From: Streptomyces sp. CB02959
Lineage (GTDB): Bacteria > Actinomycetota > Actinomycetes > Streptomycetales > Streptomycetaceae
Assembly: GCF_002803155.1 (NCBI RefSeq)
Contig: NZ_NNBP01000015.1
Span: 62,001 to 126,000, forward strand
Reading direction: 5' to 3'
DNA: 64,000 bases
Part shown: positions 45,799 to 54,206 of the stretch, one piece after another
How positions within the stretch are numbered: the first letter of the stretch is position 1
Layout: every line of letters begins with the position of its first letter
Program-made: the position numbers and the translations under genes
Notes under the pieces: model-generated
Database searches by the model: none
Told to the model about the DNA's origin: nothing
The model's input: the letters and a program-made list of their open reading frames with translations, nothing else

Positions 45799-46911
45799 TT
45801 GGCCACGCAACAGATCCCGGTCGTCGTCCTCGCGGGCTTTCTGGGGTCGGGCAAGACCACCCTCCTCAACCATCTGCTGCGCGCCGGCGACGGCACCCGG
45901 ATCGGTGCGATCGTCAATGATTTCGGCAGCATCGAGATCGACGCCATGACGGTCGCCGGGCAGGTGGACTCGATGGTCTCGCTCGGCAACGGGTGTCTGT
46001 GCTGTGCAGTCGACACCAGCGAACTGGACACCTACCTTGAGCGGCTGGCCCGCCCTGCCGCGCGTATCGACGTGATTGTCATCGAGGCCAGCGGGCTGGC
46101 CGAGCCGCAGGAACTCATCCGGATGATCCTCGCGAGCGACAACGACCGGATCGTCTACGGCGGACTGATCGAGGTCGTCGATGCCGCGGAGTTCGCGGAC
46201 ACCCGCGCCCGACACCCCGAACTGGACCGGCACGTGGCAATCGCCGACCTCGTGGTGCTCAACAAGGCAGACCGGATCGGGGACGAGGCGCGGCAGGAGC
46301 TCAACGGGACACTCGCGGATCTTGCTCCCGGCAAGCCGGTGATCAGCACGTCCTTCGGACGGATCGAACCGGAGCTGTTCTTCGACCGCGGTCCGGGGGA
46401 GGACCGCAACGCCGCCGTACGCCAGCTGTCGTTCGAAGATCTGCTGCGTGAGGCTTCTGCCAACGGGTCCCCGGGGGAGCGAGTCGACGGTGGTGGCGAG
46501 CATGACCACGAGGGTTGCGTCGACTGCGATCGCGATCACAACGGACACCTCCACGCCGCTTACGAGAGCGTGGAGTTCACGTCCGTCGAGCCGATGCATC
46601 CGCGTCGCCTGATGGAGTTCCTCGACAGTCGCCCCGGTGGGCTCTACCGGATCAAGGGATTCGTTCACTTCGACGTCCCGGAGAACCGTCAGAAGTTCGT
46701 GCTGCACGCGGTCGGCAACTTTCTGCGCTTCTACCCCGAGCCGTGGGCCAAGGGGGAGGAACGGTGCACCCAGCTGGTGATGATCGGCAGTGGAGTCGAC
46801 GCGCCAGCGCTGCGCAAGGAGCTGGAGAACTGCCGGCAGGCAGCGCCGGCTGAGGCCGACGAGAACAGCATGTGGGGCGTGCTGCGGTATGTGCCCGCGC
46901 AGGAGGAATGA
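45799..46911 (+). CDS. COG0523/CobW-family metal-handling GTPase
   Basis: A 370-residue G3E-family GTPase, likely a metal chaperone. Walker A GFLGSGKTTLLNHLL at about residues 12-26, the family-defining CxCC motif in GNGCLCCAV at about 69, switch ASGLAEP, and NKAD for guanine recognition. A His/Asp/Cys-rich loop (EHDHEGCVDCDRDHNGHLHAAYE), a probable Zn or Co reservoir, separates the GTPase from the C-terminal CobW_C domain (FTSVEPMHPRRLMEFLDSRPGGLYRIKGFVHFD). The TTG start has GGAGG 7 nt upstream. Which metal and client it serves cannot be told from sequence. Confidence 0.88.
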   Translation: MATQQIPVVVLAGFLGSGKTTLLNHLLRAGDGTRIGAIVNDFGSIEIDAMTVAGQVDSMVSLGNGCLCCAVDTSELDTYLERLARPAARIDVIVIEASGLAEPQELIRMILASDNDRIVYGGLIEVVDAAEFADTRARHPELDRHVAIADLVVLNKADRIGDEARQELNGTLADLAPGKPVISTSFGRIEPELFFDRGPGEDRNAAVRQLSFEDLLREASANGSPGERVDGGGEHDHEGCVDCDRDHNGHLHAAYESVEFTSVEPMHPRRLMEFLDSRPGGLYRIKGFVHFDVPENRQKFVLHAVGNFLRFYPEPWAKGEERCTQLVMIGSGVDAPALRKELENCRQAAPAEADENSMWGVLRYVPAQEE

Positions 46912-47060
46912 GGACGGTTGGGATGCGGGCCGTCCCGCTGTCTGCTTCGCTCACGGCGGGGTGGCCAGCCGTGAGGCGGTCGTTGCCCTTCAGGCCGGGA
47001 GCCGGCGAAGTAGGCCGTCGGCGGCAGCCCCTCCGGGTTGATTCCCGTTGCGTACAACTG

Positions 47061-47097
47061 ACGCCGCCGGGGTGGTCGTTCGCCATCCCGGCGGCGT
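47061..47097. terminator. Bidirectional terminator between the GTPase gene and parC
   Basis: ACGCCGCCGGGGTGG pairs with CCATCCCGGCGGCGT (one G-U pair) around a 7-nt loop, between two convergent genes. Confidence 0.85.
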
Positions 47098-47118
47098 CGC
47101 GTGTGCGGTCCGTCGTGG

Positions 47119-49563
47119 TTACACGGGGCCGGCCAGTGCCGCCACCTGGCTGGTCAGCGCGAGGCCGGAGCCGTCTCGGCGGGGATCCGGTTCCGGCAGC
47201 GGGACCGCTGCACCCTTGGCGTCAGCGGCCCGTACCGGCGCCGGGCCGACCCAGGCCATCGTCAGGCAGTCCTCACCCTTCAGGAACCGCTGGCAGCGGA
47301 CACCGCCGGTGGCCCGGCCCTTGCGCGGGTACTGGTCGAACGGGGTGAGCTTGGCCGTCGCCACCGAGTCGTCCAGCATGCCGTGCGACCCGGCGACGGT
47401 GAACACCATGGCGTCCGCGGCCGGATCGACCGCCGCGAAGGCGATCACCTTCGTACCCTGGCCCAGCTTGATGCCCGCCATACCGCCCGCCGGCCGGCCC
47501 TGCGGCCGTACCTGCGACGACGGATAGCGGAGCAGCTGCGCCTCGTCGGTGACGAAGACCAGATCCTCCTCGCCCGTGCGCAGCTCCATCGCGCCCACGA
47601 TGCGGTCGCCCTCCTTGAGGGCGATGACCTCCAACTCGTCCTTGTTGGACGGATAGTCGGGCACCACCCGCTTCACGACGCCCTGCTCCGTACCGAGGGC
47701 GAGGCCCGGCGAGGACTCGTCCAGCGTCGTCAGGCACACCAGCCGCTCGTCGTCCTGGAGGCTCAGGAACTCCGAGATCGGCGCGCCACCGGAGAGGTTC
47801 GGCGTCGTGGTGTCCGGCAGTTGCGGCAGGTCGATCACCGACAGCCGCAGCAGCCGCCCGTGGGACGTCACCGCGCCCACCTCGCCACGCGCCGTCGCCG
47901 GCACCGCCGAGACGATCACATCGTGCTTGGCGCGCTTGGCGTCGGCGTCGAACGCCGTGTCCGCCGTGGTCGTACGCGCCAGCAGGCCCGTGGAGGACAG
48001 CAGCACCCGGCACGGGTCGTCGGAGACCTCCAACGGGACCGCGGCCACCGAGGCGCCCGCCGACTCCAGCAGGACCGTCCGGCGCGGCGTGCCGTACTTC
48101 TTGGCGACCGCCGCCAGCTCGCCGGAGACCAGCTTGCGCAGCTCCGCGTCGGAGTCCAGGACCCGGGTCAGCTCCGCGATCTCGGACTCCAGCCGGTCGC
48201 GCTCCGCCTCCAGCTCGATCCGGTCGAACTTGGTCAGCCGGCGCAGCGGGGTGTCGAGGATGTACTGGGTCTGCACCTCGCTCAGCCCGAACCGCTCCAT
48301 CAGGCGTTCCTTGGCCTGGGCGCTGTTGTCGCTGGACCGGATCAGGCGGATGACCTCGTCGATGTCCACCAGGGCGGTCAGCAGGCCCTCGACCAGGTGG
48401 AGCCGGTCGCGCCGCTTGGTACGGCGGAACTCGCTGCGCCGGCGCACCACGTCGAAGCGGTGGTCGACGTAGACCTCCAGCAGCTCCTTCAGGCCCAGCG
48501 TCAGCGGCTGGCCGTCCACCAGGGCGACGTTGTTGATGCCGAAGGACTCCTCCATCGGCGTGAGCTTGTAGAGCTGCTCCAGCACGGCCTCGGGGTGGAA
48601 GCCGTTCTTGACCTCGATCACCAGCCGCAGGCCGTGCTGGCGGTCGGTGAGGTCCTTCACGTCCGCGATGCCCTGGAGCTTCTTGGACCCCACCAGGTCC
48701 TTGATCTTGGAGATGACCTTCTCCGGACCGACCGCGAAGGGGAGTTCGGTGACGACCAGGCCCTTTCGGCGGGCCGTGACGTTCTCCACCGTGACCGTCG
48801 CGCGGATCTTGAACGTGCCGCGGCCCTTCTCGTACGCGTCCCGTACGCCGCTCAGGCCCACGACCCGGCCGCCCGTCGGCAGGTCCGGACCCGGCACGAA
48901 GCGCATCAGGGCGTCGAGATCGGCGTTCGGGTGCTTGATCAGGTGGCGGGCCGCGGCGATCACCTCGCCGAGGTTGTGCGGCGGCATGTTCGTCGCCATG
49001 CCGACGGCGATCCCGGACGTCCCGTTGACGAGGAGGTTCGGATACGCGGCAGGGAGGGCGACCGGTTCCTGCTCCTGACCGTCGTAGTTGGGCGTGAAAT
49101 CGACGGTGTCCTCTTCGATGGACTCCGTCATCAGGGACGTCGCCGACGCCATCCGGCACTCGGTGTACCGCATCGCGGCGGGCGGGTCGTCGTTGCCCAG
49201 CGAGCCGAAGTTGCCGTGCCCGTCCACCAGCGGCAGCCGCATCGAGAACGGCTGTGCCATGCGTACCAGGGCGTCGTAGATCGACGCGTCGCCGTGCGGG
49301 TGGAGCTTACCCATCACCTCGCCGACGACCCGGGCGCACTTCACGTACCCGCGGTCGGGCCGCAGGCTCATCTCGTTCATCTGGTAGAGGATGCGTCGGT
49401 GTACGGGCTTGAGACCGTCGCGGGCGTCCGGCAGGGCGCGCGAGTAGATGACCGAGTACGCGTACTCGAGGAAGGAACCCTGCATCTCGTCGACGACGTC
49501 GATGTCGAGGATCCTCTCCTCGAAGTCGTCCGGCGGCGGGGTCTTCGTGCTGCGGCGGGCCAT
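47119..49563 (-). CDS. parC: DNA topoisomerase IV subunit A (second GyrA-type protein)
   Basis: An 814-residue type IIA topoisomerase breakage-reunion subunit. N-terminus SFLEYAYSVIYSRALPDARDGLKPVHRRILYQM. The quinolone-determining region is GYVKCARVVGEVMGKLHPHGDASIYDALVRMAQ, and the active-site Tyr is in AAMRYTECRM. The coiled tower has LDTPLRRLTKFDRIELEAERDRLESEIAEL. C-terminal beta-pinwheel blades follow. The GyrA-box (QxRGGRG) of true gyrase is not seen, which supports topoisomerase IV. parE lies 6 kb away in convergent orientation, a usual Streptomyces layout. AAGGAG is 12 nt from the ATG, a little far. Confidence 0.9.
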   Translation of the reverse strand: MARRSTKTPPPDDFEERILDIDVVDEMQGSFLEYAYSVIYSRALPDARDGLKPVHRRILYQMNEMSLRPDRGYVKCARVVGEVMGKLHPHGDASIYDALVRMAQPFSMRLPLVDGHGNFGSLGNDDPPAAMRYTECRMASATSLMTESIEEDTVDFTPNYDGQEQEPVALPAAYPNLLVNGTSGIAVGMATNMPPHNLGEVIAAARHLIKHPNADLDALMRFVPGPDLPTGGRVVGLSGVRDAYEKGRGTFKIRATVTVENVTARRKGLVVTELPFAVGPEKVISKIKDLVGSKKLQGIADVKDLTDRQHGLRLVIEVKNGFHPEAVLEQLYKLTPMEESFGINNVALVDGQPLTLGLKELLEVYVDHRFDVVRRRSEFRRTKRRDRLHLVEGLLTALVDIDEVIRLIRSSDNSAQAKERLMERFGLSEVQTQYILDTPLRRLTKFDRIELEAERDRLESEIAELTRVLDSDAELRKLVSGELAAVAKKYGTPRRTVLLESAGASVAAVPLEVSDDPCRVLLSSTGLLARTTTADTAFDADAKRAKHDVIVSAVPATARGEVGAVTSHGRLLRLSVIDLPQLPDTTTPNLSGGAPISEFLSLQDDERLVCLTTLDESSPGLALGTEQGVVKRVVPDYPSNKDELEVIALKEGDRIVGAMELRTGEEDLVFVTDEAQLLRYPSSQVRPQGRPAGGMAGIKLGQGTKVIAFAAVDPAADAMVFTVAGSHGMLDDSVATAKLTPFDQYPRKGRATGGVRCQRFLKGEDCLTMAWVGPAPVRAADAKGAAVPLPEPDPRRDGSGLALTSQVAALAGPV

Positions 49564-49883
49564 CGCGGCTGCGGCTCCTTCTGCTGCGTCTACTGCCGAT
49601 GTGTGATCAACGCTGTGGGATCAACGCTATTGGGTCAACGCTTCGGCCCGACGCCGGGATCGATGTTGACCGGCCGGCCGGCGGACCGACCGGCGAGTCC
49701 GATGAGTCTGACGCGGACCATTGTGGACCGCCCCACTGACAACGCTCACCACGACTCCCCCCTTCCCGCCCCGCCGCGGGGCACGGCGCACGTTCGGGGC
49801 CTTCCTCACGGGAACTTCGCCAGATGCCGACGCGGTTGCATACAGTGACAGAACTTCCTCGCAAGCGGATCGAAGGGACGTAC
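49564..49883. promoter_or_regulatory. Divergent region between parC and the M16 peptidase genes
   Basis: 320 bp without a gene. It carries three tandem 14-bp repeats near parC (separate entry). On the other side TACAGT (about 49841-49846) is a candidate -10 for the peptidase operon. Confidence 0.5.
49605..49646 (-). repeat. Three tandem 14-bp repeats in the parC leader/promoter
   Basis: (G/A)(A/G)TCAACGCT followed by a variable tetramer occurs at 49605, 49619 and 49633 with an exact 14-bp period. On the parC strand each reads AGCGTTGA(T/C)C, and the most distal copy contains TTGACC. Confidence 0.7.
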
Positions 49884-51230
49884 ATGCCCATGGGTCACAC
49901 GGCCACAGAAGAAGCCGGCTCCGGCGGCCTGACAGCGACCGAGCACCGGCTGGCCAACGGCCTGCGCGTGGTGCTCTCCGAAGACCACCTGACGCCGGTG
50001 GCGGCCGTCTGCCTGTGGTACGACGTCGGCTCGCGCCACGAGGTCAAGGGCCGTACCGGCCTGGCTCACCTCTTCGAGCACCTGATGTTCCAGGGGTCCG
50101 GGCAGGTGAAGGGCAACGGCCACTTCGAGCTCGTCCAGGGCGCCGGCGGCTCGCTCAACGGGACCACCAGCTTCGAGCGCACCAACTACTTCGAGACCAT
50201 GCCCGCCCACGAGCTGGAGCTCGCCCTCTGGCTGGAGGCGGACCGGATGGGCTCGCTGCTGGTCGCACTCGACGACGAGTCCCTGGAGAACCAGCGCGAC
50301 GTCGTCAAGAACGAGCGCCGCCAGCGCTACGACAACGTCCCCTACGGCACGGCCTTCGAGAAGCTGACGGCCATGGCGTACCCGGACGGCCACCCGTACC
50401 ACCACACCCCCATCGGGTCGATGGCCGACCTCGACGCCGCCTCTCTGGAGGACGCGCGGGCCTTCTTCCGCACCTACTACGCGCCCAACAACGCGGTCCT
50501 GTCCATCGTGGGCGACATCGACCCCGAGCAGACGCTGGCCTGGGTGGAGAAGTACTTCGGCTCGATCACCTCGCACGACGGCAAGCAGCCGCCGCGCGAC
50601 GGCAGCCTGCCCGAGACCATCGGCGAGCAGATCCGCACCGTCGTGGAGGAGGACGTCCCCTCCCGTGCCCTGATGGCCGCGTACCGCCTCCCGCACGACG
50701 GCACCCGTGAGGCGGACGCCGCCGACCTCGCGCTCACCATCCTGGGCGGCGGCGAGTCCTCCCGCCTGTACAACCGCCTGGTGCGGCGCGACCGCAGCGC
50801 CGTCGCCGCCGGCTTCGGCCTGCTGCGGCTGGCGGGCGCGCCCTCGCTGGGCTGGCTGGACGTGAAGGCGTCCGGTGGCGCAGAGGTGCCCGCCATCGAG
50901 GCGGCCGTCGACGAGGAGCTGGCCCGCTTCGCCGAGGAGGGGCCGACCCCGGCGGAGATGGAGCGGGCCCAGGCCCAACTGGAGCGCGAATGGCTGGACC
51001 GGCTCGCCACGGTCAGCGGCCGCGCCGACGAACTGTGCCGCTTCGCCGTCCTGTTCGGTGATCCGCAGCTCGCGCTGACCGCCGTCCAGCGCGTCCTGGA
51101 GATCACCCCGCTGGAGGTGCAGGCGGCCGCCAAGGCCCGGCTGCGCCCCGACAACCGCGCCGTGCTCGTCTACGAGCCCACCGCACAGACCGACGCCGCC
51201 GGCACCGAGGAAGAGGAGGCGGCCAAGTGA
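49884..51230 (+). CDS. M16B metallopeptidase, catalytic subunit
   Basis: A 448-residue pitrilysin/insulinase-family peptidase. The inverted zinc motif HxxEH is present (GLAHLFEHLMFQGS at about residues 62-75), with the third ligand Glu downstream in ENQRDVVKNERRQRYDN. The second half repeats the fold. Homologues act on peptides in the cytoplasm or process precursors. The ATG with GAAGGGA upstream was preferred over an ATG 20 codons earlier that lies over a candidate -10. Its stop overlaps the GTG of the partner gene (GTGA), so the two chains are made together. Confidence 0.9.
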   Translation: MPMGHTATEEAGSGGLTATEHRLANGLRVVLSEDHLTPVAAVCLWYDVGSRHEVKGRTGLAHLFEHLMFQGSGQVKGNGHFELVQGAGGSLNGTTSFERTNYFETMPAHELELALWLEADRMGSLLVALDDESLENQRDVVKNERRQRYDNVPYGTAFEKLTAMAYPDGHPYHHTPIGSMADLDAASLEDARAFFRTYYAPNNAVLSIVGDIDPEQTLAWVEKYFGSITSHDGKQPPRDGSLPETIGEQIRTVVEEDVPSRALMAAYRLPHDGTREADAADLALTILGGGESSRLYNRLVRRDRSAVAAGFGLLRLAGAPSLGWLDVKASGGAEVPAIEAAVDEELARFAEEGPTPAEMERAQAQLEREWLDRLATVSGRADELCRFAVLFGDPQLALTAVQRVLEITPLEVQAAAKARLRPDNRAVLVYEPTAQTDAAGTEEEEAAK

Positions 51231-52651
51231 CCGACGCCACCACCCCCGCAGACGCCCCCGTGAGCACCATGGAGTTCCACCCGCAGCCGCGCGGCGGCGC
51301 CCCCAAGCCGTGGGCCTTCCCCGCGCCCGAGCGCAGCCGGCTGGCCAACGGGCTGACCCTCCTGACCAGCCACCGCCCCGGCCAGCAGGTCGTCGCCGTG
51401 GAGATCAACCTCATCGCCCCTCTGGAGTCCGAGCCCGAGGGCCTCGACGGCGTCGCCACGATCATGGCCCGTGCCCTGTCCGAGGGCACCGACAAGCACA
51501 CCGCCGAGGAGTTCGCCGCCGAGCTGGAGCGCTGCGGCGCCACCCTGGACGCGCACGCCGACCACCCCGGCGTACGGGTCTCCCTGGAGGTCCCGGCCTC
51601 CCGGCTGCCGCGCGCCCTCGGCCTGCTCGCCGACGCACTGCGCGCCCCCGCCTTCCCGGACAGCGAGATCGAGCGGCTGGTCGGCAACCGCCTCGACGAG
51701 ATCCCGCACGAGCTGGCCAACCCGGCGCGGCGCGCCGCGATGGCGCTGTCCAAGGAGCTCTTCCCGGCCACCTCCCGGATGTCCCGGCCCCGGCAGGGCA
51801 CCGAGGAGACCGTCGCGCGGATCGACGCGGCCGCCGTCCGGGCCTTCTACGACACGCACATCCGGCCCGCCACGGGCACCGCCGTCATCGTCGGTGACTT
51901 CACCGGCGTCGACCTGGACGCGGCGCTGGCCGACACCCTCGGCGCCTGGACGGGCTCCGTCGTCGAGCCGCCGAAGCCGTCCCCGGTCGTCGCCGACGAC
52001 ACCGGCCGCGTGGTGATCGTCGACCGTCCCGGCGCCGTCCAGACGCAGCTGCTCATCGGCCGGATCGGCGCCGACCGGCACGACCGGGTGTGGCCCGCCC
52101 AGGTGCTCGGCACGTACTGCCTCGGCGGCACCCTCACGTCCCGGCTGGACCGGGTACTGCGCGAGGAGAAGGGCTACACCTACGGGGTGCGCTCCTTCGG
52201 GCAGGTCCTGCGCTCCTCCGCGCCGTCCTCCCCGGAGGGGGCGACCGGCGCCGCGCTGCTGGCCATCAGCGGGTCGGTGGACACCGCTTCCACCGGGCCG
52301 GCCCTCCAGGACCTGTGGACGGTGCTGCGCACCCTCGCGGCAGAGGGGCTGACGGACGCCGAGCGCGACGTCGCGGTGCAGAACCTCGTCGGTGTCGCGC
52401 CGCTGAAGTACGAGACCGCGGCCGCCGTCGCCGGGACGCTGGCCGACCAGGTGGAGCAGCAGCTCCCGGACGACTACCAGGCGCAGTTGTACGTCCGGCT
52501 CGCGGAGACCGGCACGGTCGAGGCGACCGCGGCGGTCGTCAGCGCCTTCCCGATGGACCGGTTGGTGACGGTCCTGGTGGGTGACGCGGCGCAGATCGCC
52601 GAGCCCGTCAAGGCGCTGGGCATCGGCGAGGTGACGGTCGTCAGCGGCTGA
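51227..52651 (+). CDS. M16B peptidase-like partner subunit without zinc site
   Basis: A 474-residue M16-fold protein. At the position of HxxEH it reads EPEGLDGVATIMARALSEGT, so the zinc ligands are missing. The substrate-binding R/Y motif of the non-catalytic half is retained (LTSRLDRVLREEKGYTYGVRSF). This matches two-chain M16B enzymes in which one subunit supplies the metal and the other the R/Y pair. It overlaps the catalytic gene by 4 bp. A terminator follows. Confidence 0.9.
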   Translation: MTDATTPADAPVSTMEFHPQPRGGAPKPWAFPAPERSRLANGLTLLTSHRPGQQVVAVEINLIAPLESEPEGLDGVATIMARALSEGTDKHTAEEFAAELERCGATLDAHADHPGVRVSLEVPASRLPRALGLLADALRAPAFPDSEIERLVGNRLDEIPHELANPARRAAMALSKELFPATSRMSRPRQGTEETVARIDAAAVRAFYDTHIRPATGTAVIVGDFTGVDLDAALADTLGAWTGSVVEPPKPSPVVADDTGRVVIVDRPGAVQTQLLIGRIGADRHDRVWPAQVLGTYCLGGTLTSRLDRVLREEKGYTYGVRSFGQVLRSSAPSSPEGATGAALLAISGSVDTASTGPALQDLWTVLRTLAAEGLTDAERDVAVQNLVGVAPLKYETAAAVAGTLADQVEQQLPDDYQAQLYVRLAETGTVEATAAVVSAFPMDRLVTVLVGDAAQIAEPVKALGIGEVTVVSG

Positions 52652-52708
52652 CCCGACCGCGTGACGCCCCGTCACTCGACGGTTCGTCAGGTATCGGCTC
52701 TTGTCGAC

Positions 52709-52753
52709 AAAGCGGCTCCCCTGGCGGTCACTTGCCACGGGAGCCGCTTTTTC
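52709..52753 (+). terminator. Rho-independent terminator after the M16 operon
   Basis: AAAGCGGCTCCC pairs with GGGAGCCGCTTT and runs straight into T residues. The loop contains a further TGGC/GCCA pairing. Confidence 0.92.
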
Positions 52754-52964
52754 TGCGCGCCGGGTCGGCTGTGTGTCGGGAGTGCGTGACTCCGTGGGGT
52801 CGCGTCCGGCGGGTGGTCGGCGTTGCCCGCTCGGTTGCGTCGGTTGCCCGATTCGCGTGTGGCGTACCGCACAAAAATCCGCTTCTGTTTGCCGATTGAA
52901 AGTTGTCCCGTTTAGCGTCGGTCCGGCTGTTCGTCACAAGTCCGCCACAACAGTGGCACCGGAC

Positions 52965-53110
52965 AGCCATCGCCGAGTCCCCGTACGGCGCGAGCCAGGG
53001 GAGCCGGGGACCCATCCGTCCCTTGGGGTGAATCGGGCCCCTCTCCGGAGGAGCCCGTAGGAGACCTTCCTGCTCCGAACCCGTCAGCTAACCCGGTAGG
53101 CGAGAGGGAA
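52965..53110 (+). ncRNA. Cyclic-di-AMP riboswitch (ydaO-yuaA type)
   Basis: Hallmark conserved segments appear in order in the leader: GAGCCGGGGACCCA (53001-53014), CTTGGGGTGAATC, and CCGAACCCGTCAGCTAACCC followed by GGTAGGCGAGAGGG. In Streptomyces this riboswitch precedes genes for cell-wall hydrolases, and here the next gene is an M23 peptidase 20 bp away. High c-di-AMP is expected to turn expression off. Boundaries are approximate, and no separate terminator stem was resolved. Confidence 0.88.
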
Positions 53111-53129
53111 GGAAAGGACCAGCCAGTAC

Positions 53130-53921
53130 ATGGCGTTCACCCGTGCCACCGGGAAGCACCGCCGTGCGAGCCGCAGCGCTCGTACCACCCGCACCCTCGC
53201 CGGCATAGCCACCCTCGCCGCCTCTGGCGTCGTCGCCTCCGTGGCGTCGCCCGCGCTGGCCGCCACGGACGAGTCGGCCCCCCACGAAACCGGCCTGCAG
53301 CAGGCCGTCGTGGTGGGTGACGAGCTCGCCGTCCGGATCGAGGCCCAGGCCGACGCGCAGCAGGCGACCGCCGAGGCCAACGCGGCCAGGGCGAAGGCCG
53401 AGGCCGAGGCCGTGCGGCTGGCCGAGGTGGCGAAGAAGAAGGCCGAGAAGAAGGCCGAGGAGGAGCGCGCGGCCAAGGTGCGCGCCGCCCGCGAGGCCGA
53501 GCGCAAGCGCCTCAACACCTTCGTCGCGCCCGTGACCGGTTCCTACGTCTCCACCGGGTACAAGGCGTCCAGCGGCCTGTGGTCCTCGGGCAGCCACACC
53601 GGCATCGACTTCCACGCCGCCTCCGGTACCCCCGTCCACGCCGTGGGCTCGGGCACCATCGTCGAGGCCGGCTGGGGCGGTGCGTACGGCAACAACATCG
53701 TGATCCGGATGAACGACGGTACGTACACCCAGTACGGTCACCTTTCGTCGATCGGGGTGACGGTCGGCCAGGCGGTCACCCCGGGCCAGCAGATCGCCCT
53801 CTCGGGCAACACCGGCAACACCACGGGACCGCACCTCCACTTCGAGGCCCGCACGGGCCCCGACTACGGCTCGGACATCGACCCGATCGCCTACCTCCGC
53901 GCGCACGGCGTCACCGTCTGA
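53130..53921 (+). CDS. Secreted M23-family peptidoglycan endopeptidase
   Basis: A 263-residue exported peptidase. Signal: basic MAFTRATGKHRRASRSARTTR, a hydrophobic stretch, then ASPALA before ATDESAP. Residues about 55-125 form an Ala/Glu/Lys coiled coil (QQATAEANAARAKAEAEAVRLAEVAKKKAEKKAEEERAAKV). The LytM domain has the zinc ligands in SHTGIDFHA and GPHLHFE, plus YGHLSS. It would cut peptide cross-links of the wall during growth or germination. The start has GAAGGAAAGGA upstream. Control by the c-di-AMP riboswitch in its leader links wall hydrolysis to that second messenger. Confidence 0.92.
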   Translation: MAFTRATGKHRRASRSARTTRTLAGIATLAASGVVASVASPALAATDESAPHETGLQQAVVVGDELAVRIEAQADAQQATAEANAARAKAEAEAVRLAEVAKKKAEKKAEEERAAKVRAAREAERKRLNTFVAPVTGSYVSTGYKASSGLWSSGSHTGIDFHAASGTPVHAVGSGTIVEAGWGGAYGNNIVIRMNDGTYTQYGHLSSIGVTVGQAVTPGQQIALSGNTGNTTGPHLHFEARTGPDYGSDIDPIAYLRAHGVTV

Positions 53922-53958
53922 CCTGACCGCGATCTCTCCGCCGCAGTACCGTCCCCCG

Positions 53959-53992
53959 GAGCCCCGGCCCGCCACCTGGCGCGCCGGGGCTC
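53959..53992 (+). terminator. Terminator after the M23 peptidase gene
   Basis: GAGCCCCGGC pairs with GCCGGGGCTC around a 14-nt loop, 38 bp after the stop. Confidence 0.8.
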
Positions 53993-53995
53993 TGC

Positions 53996-54055
53996 TGTCT
54001 CTGTAGGGCCCTCGGTGTCTCCGTAGGGCACTCGGCGTTTCCCCCGGGCCATCGG
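53996..54055. repeat. Three tandem 20-bp repeats
   Basis: TGTCTCTGTAGGGCCCTCGG is followed directly by a copy with 18 of 20 matches and a third, more degenerate copy. The array starts 4 bp after the terminator and carries no gene. Confidence 0.75.
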
Positions 54056-54206
54056 CGGACCGCCCGCACGGCACCCCTCCCTCCCCCCGGCCGAAAAGCG
54101 CCGATGAATTCACGACGTCCCGAGGGGAAACGCGCCCCGGTCGAATAGAGTCGGGGAAAGTCGCCGAGCGGCGACGTTTCCGGGAATTACGGCGGAGGCA
54201 CGGACG

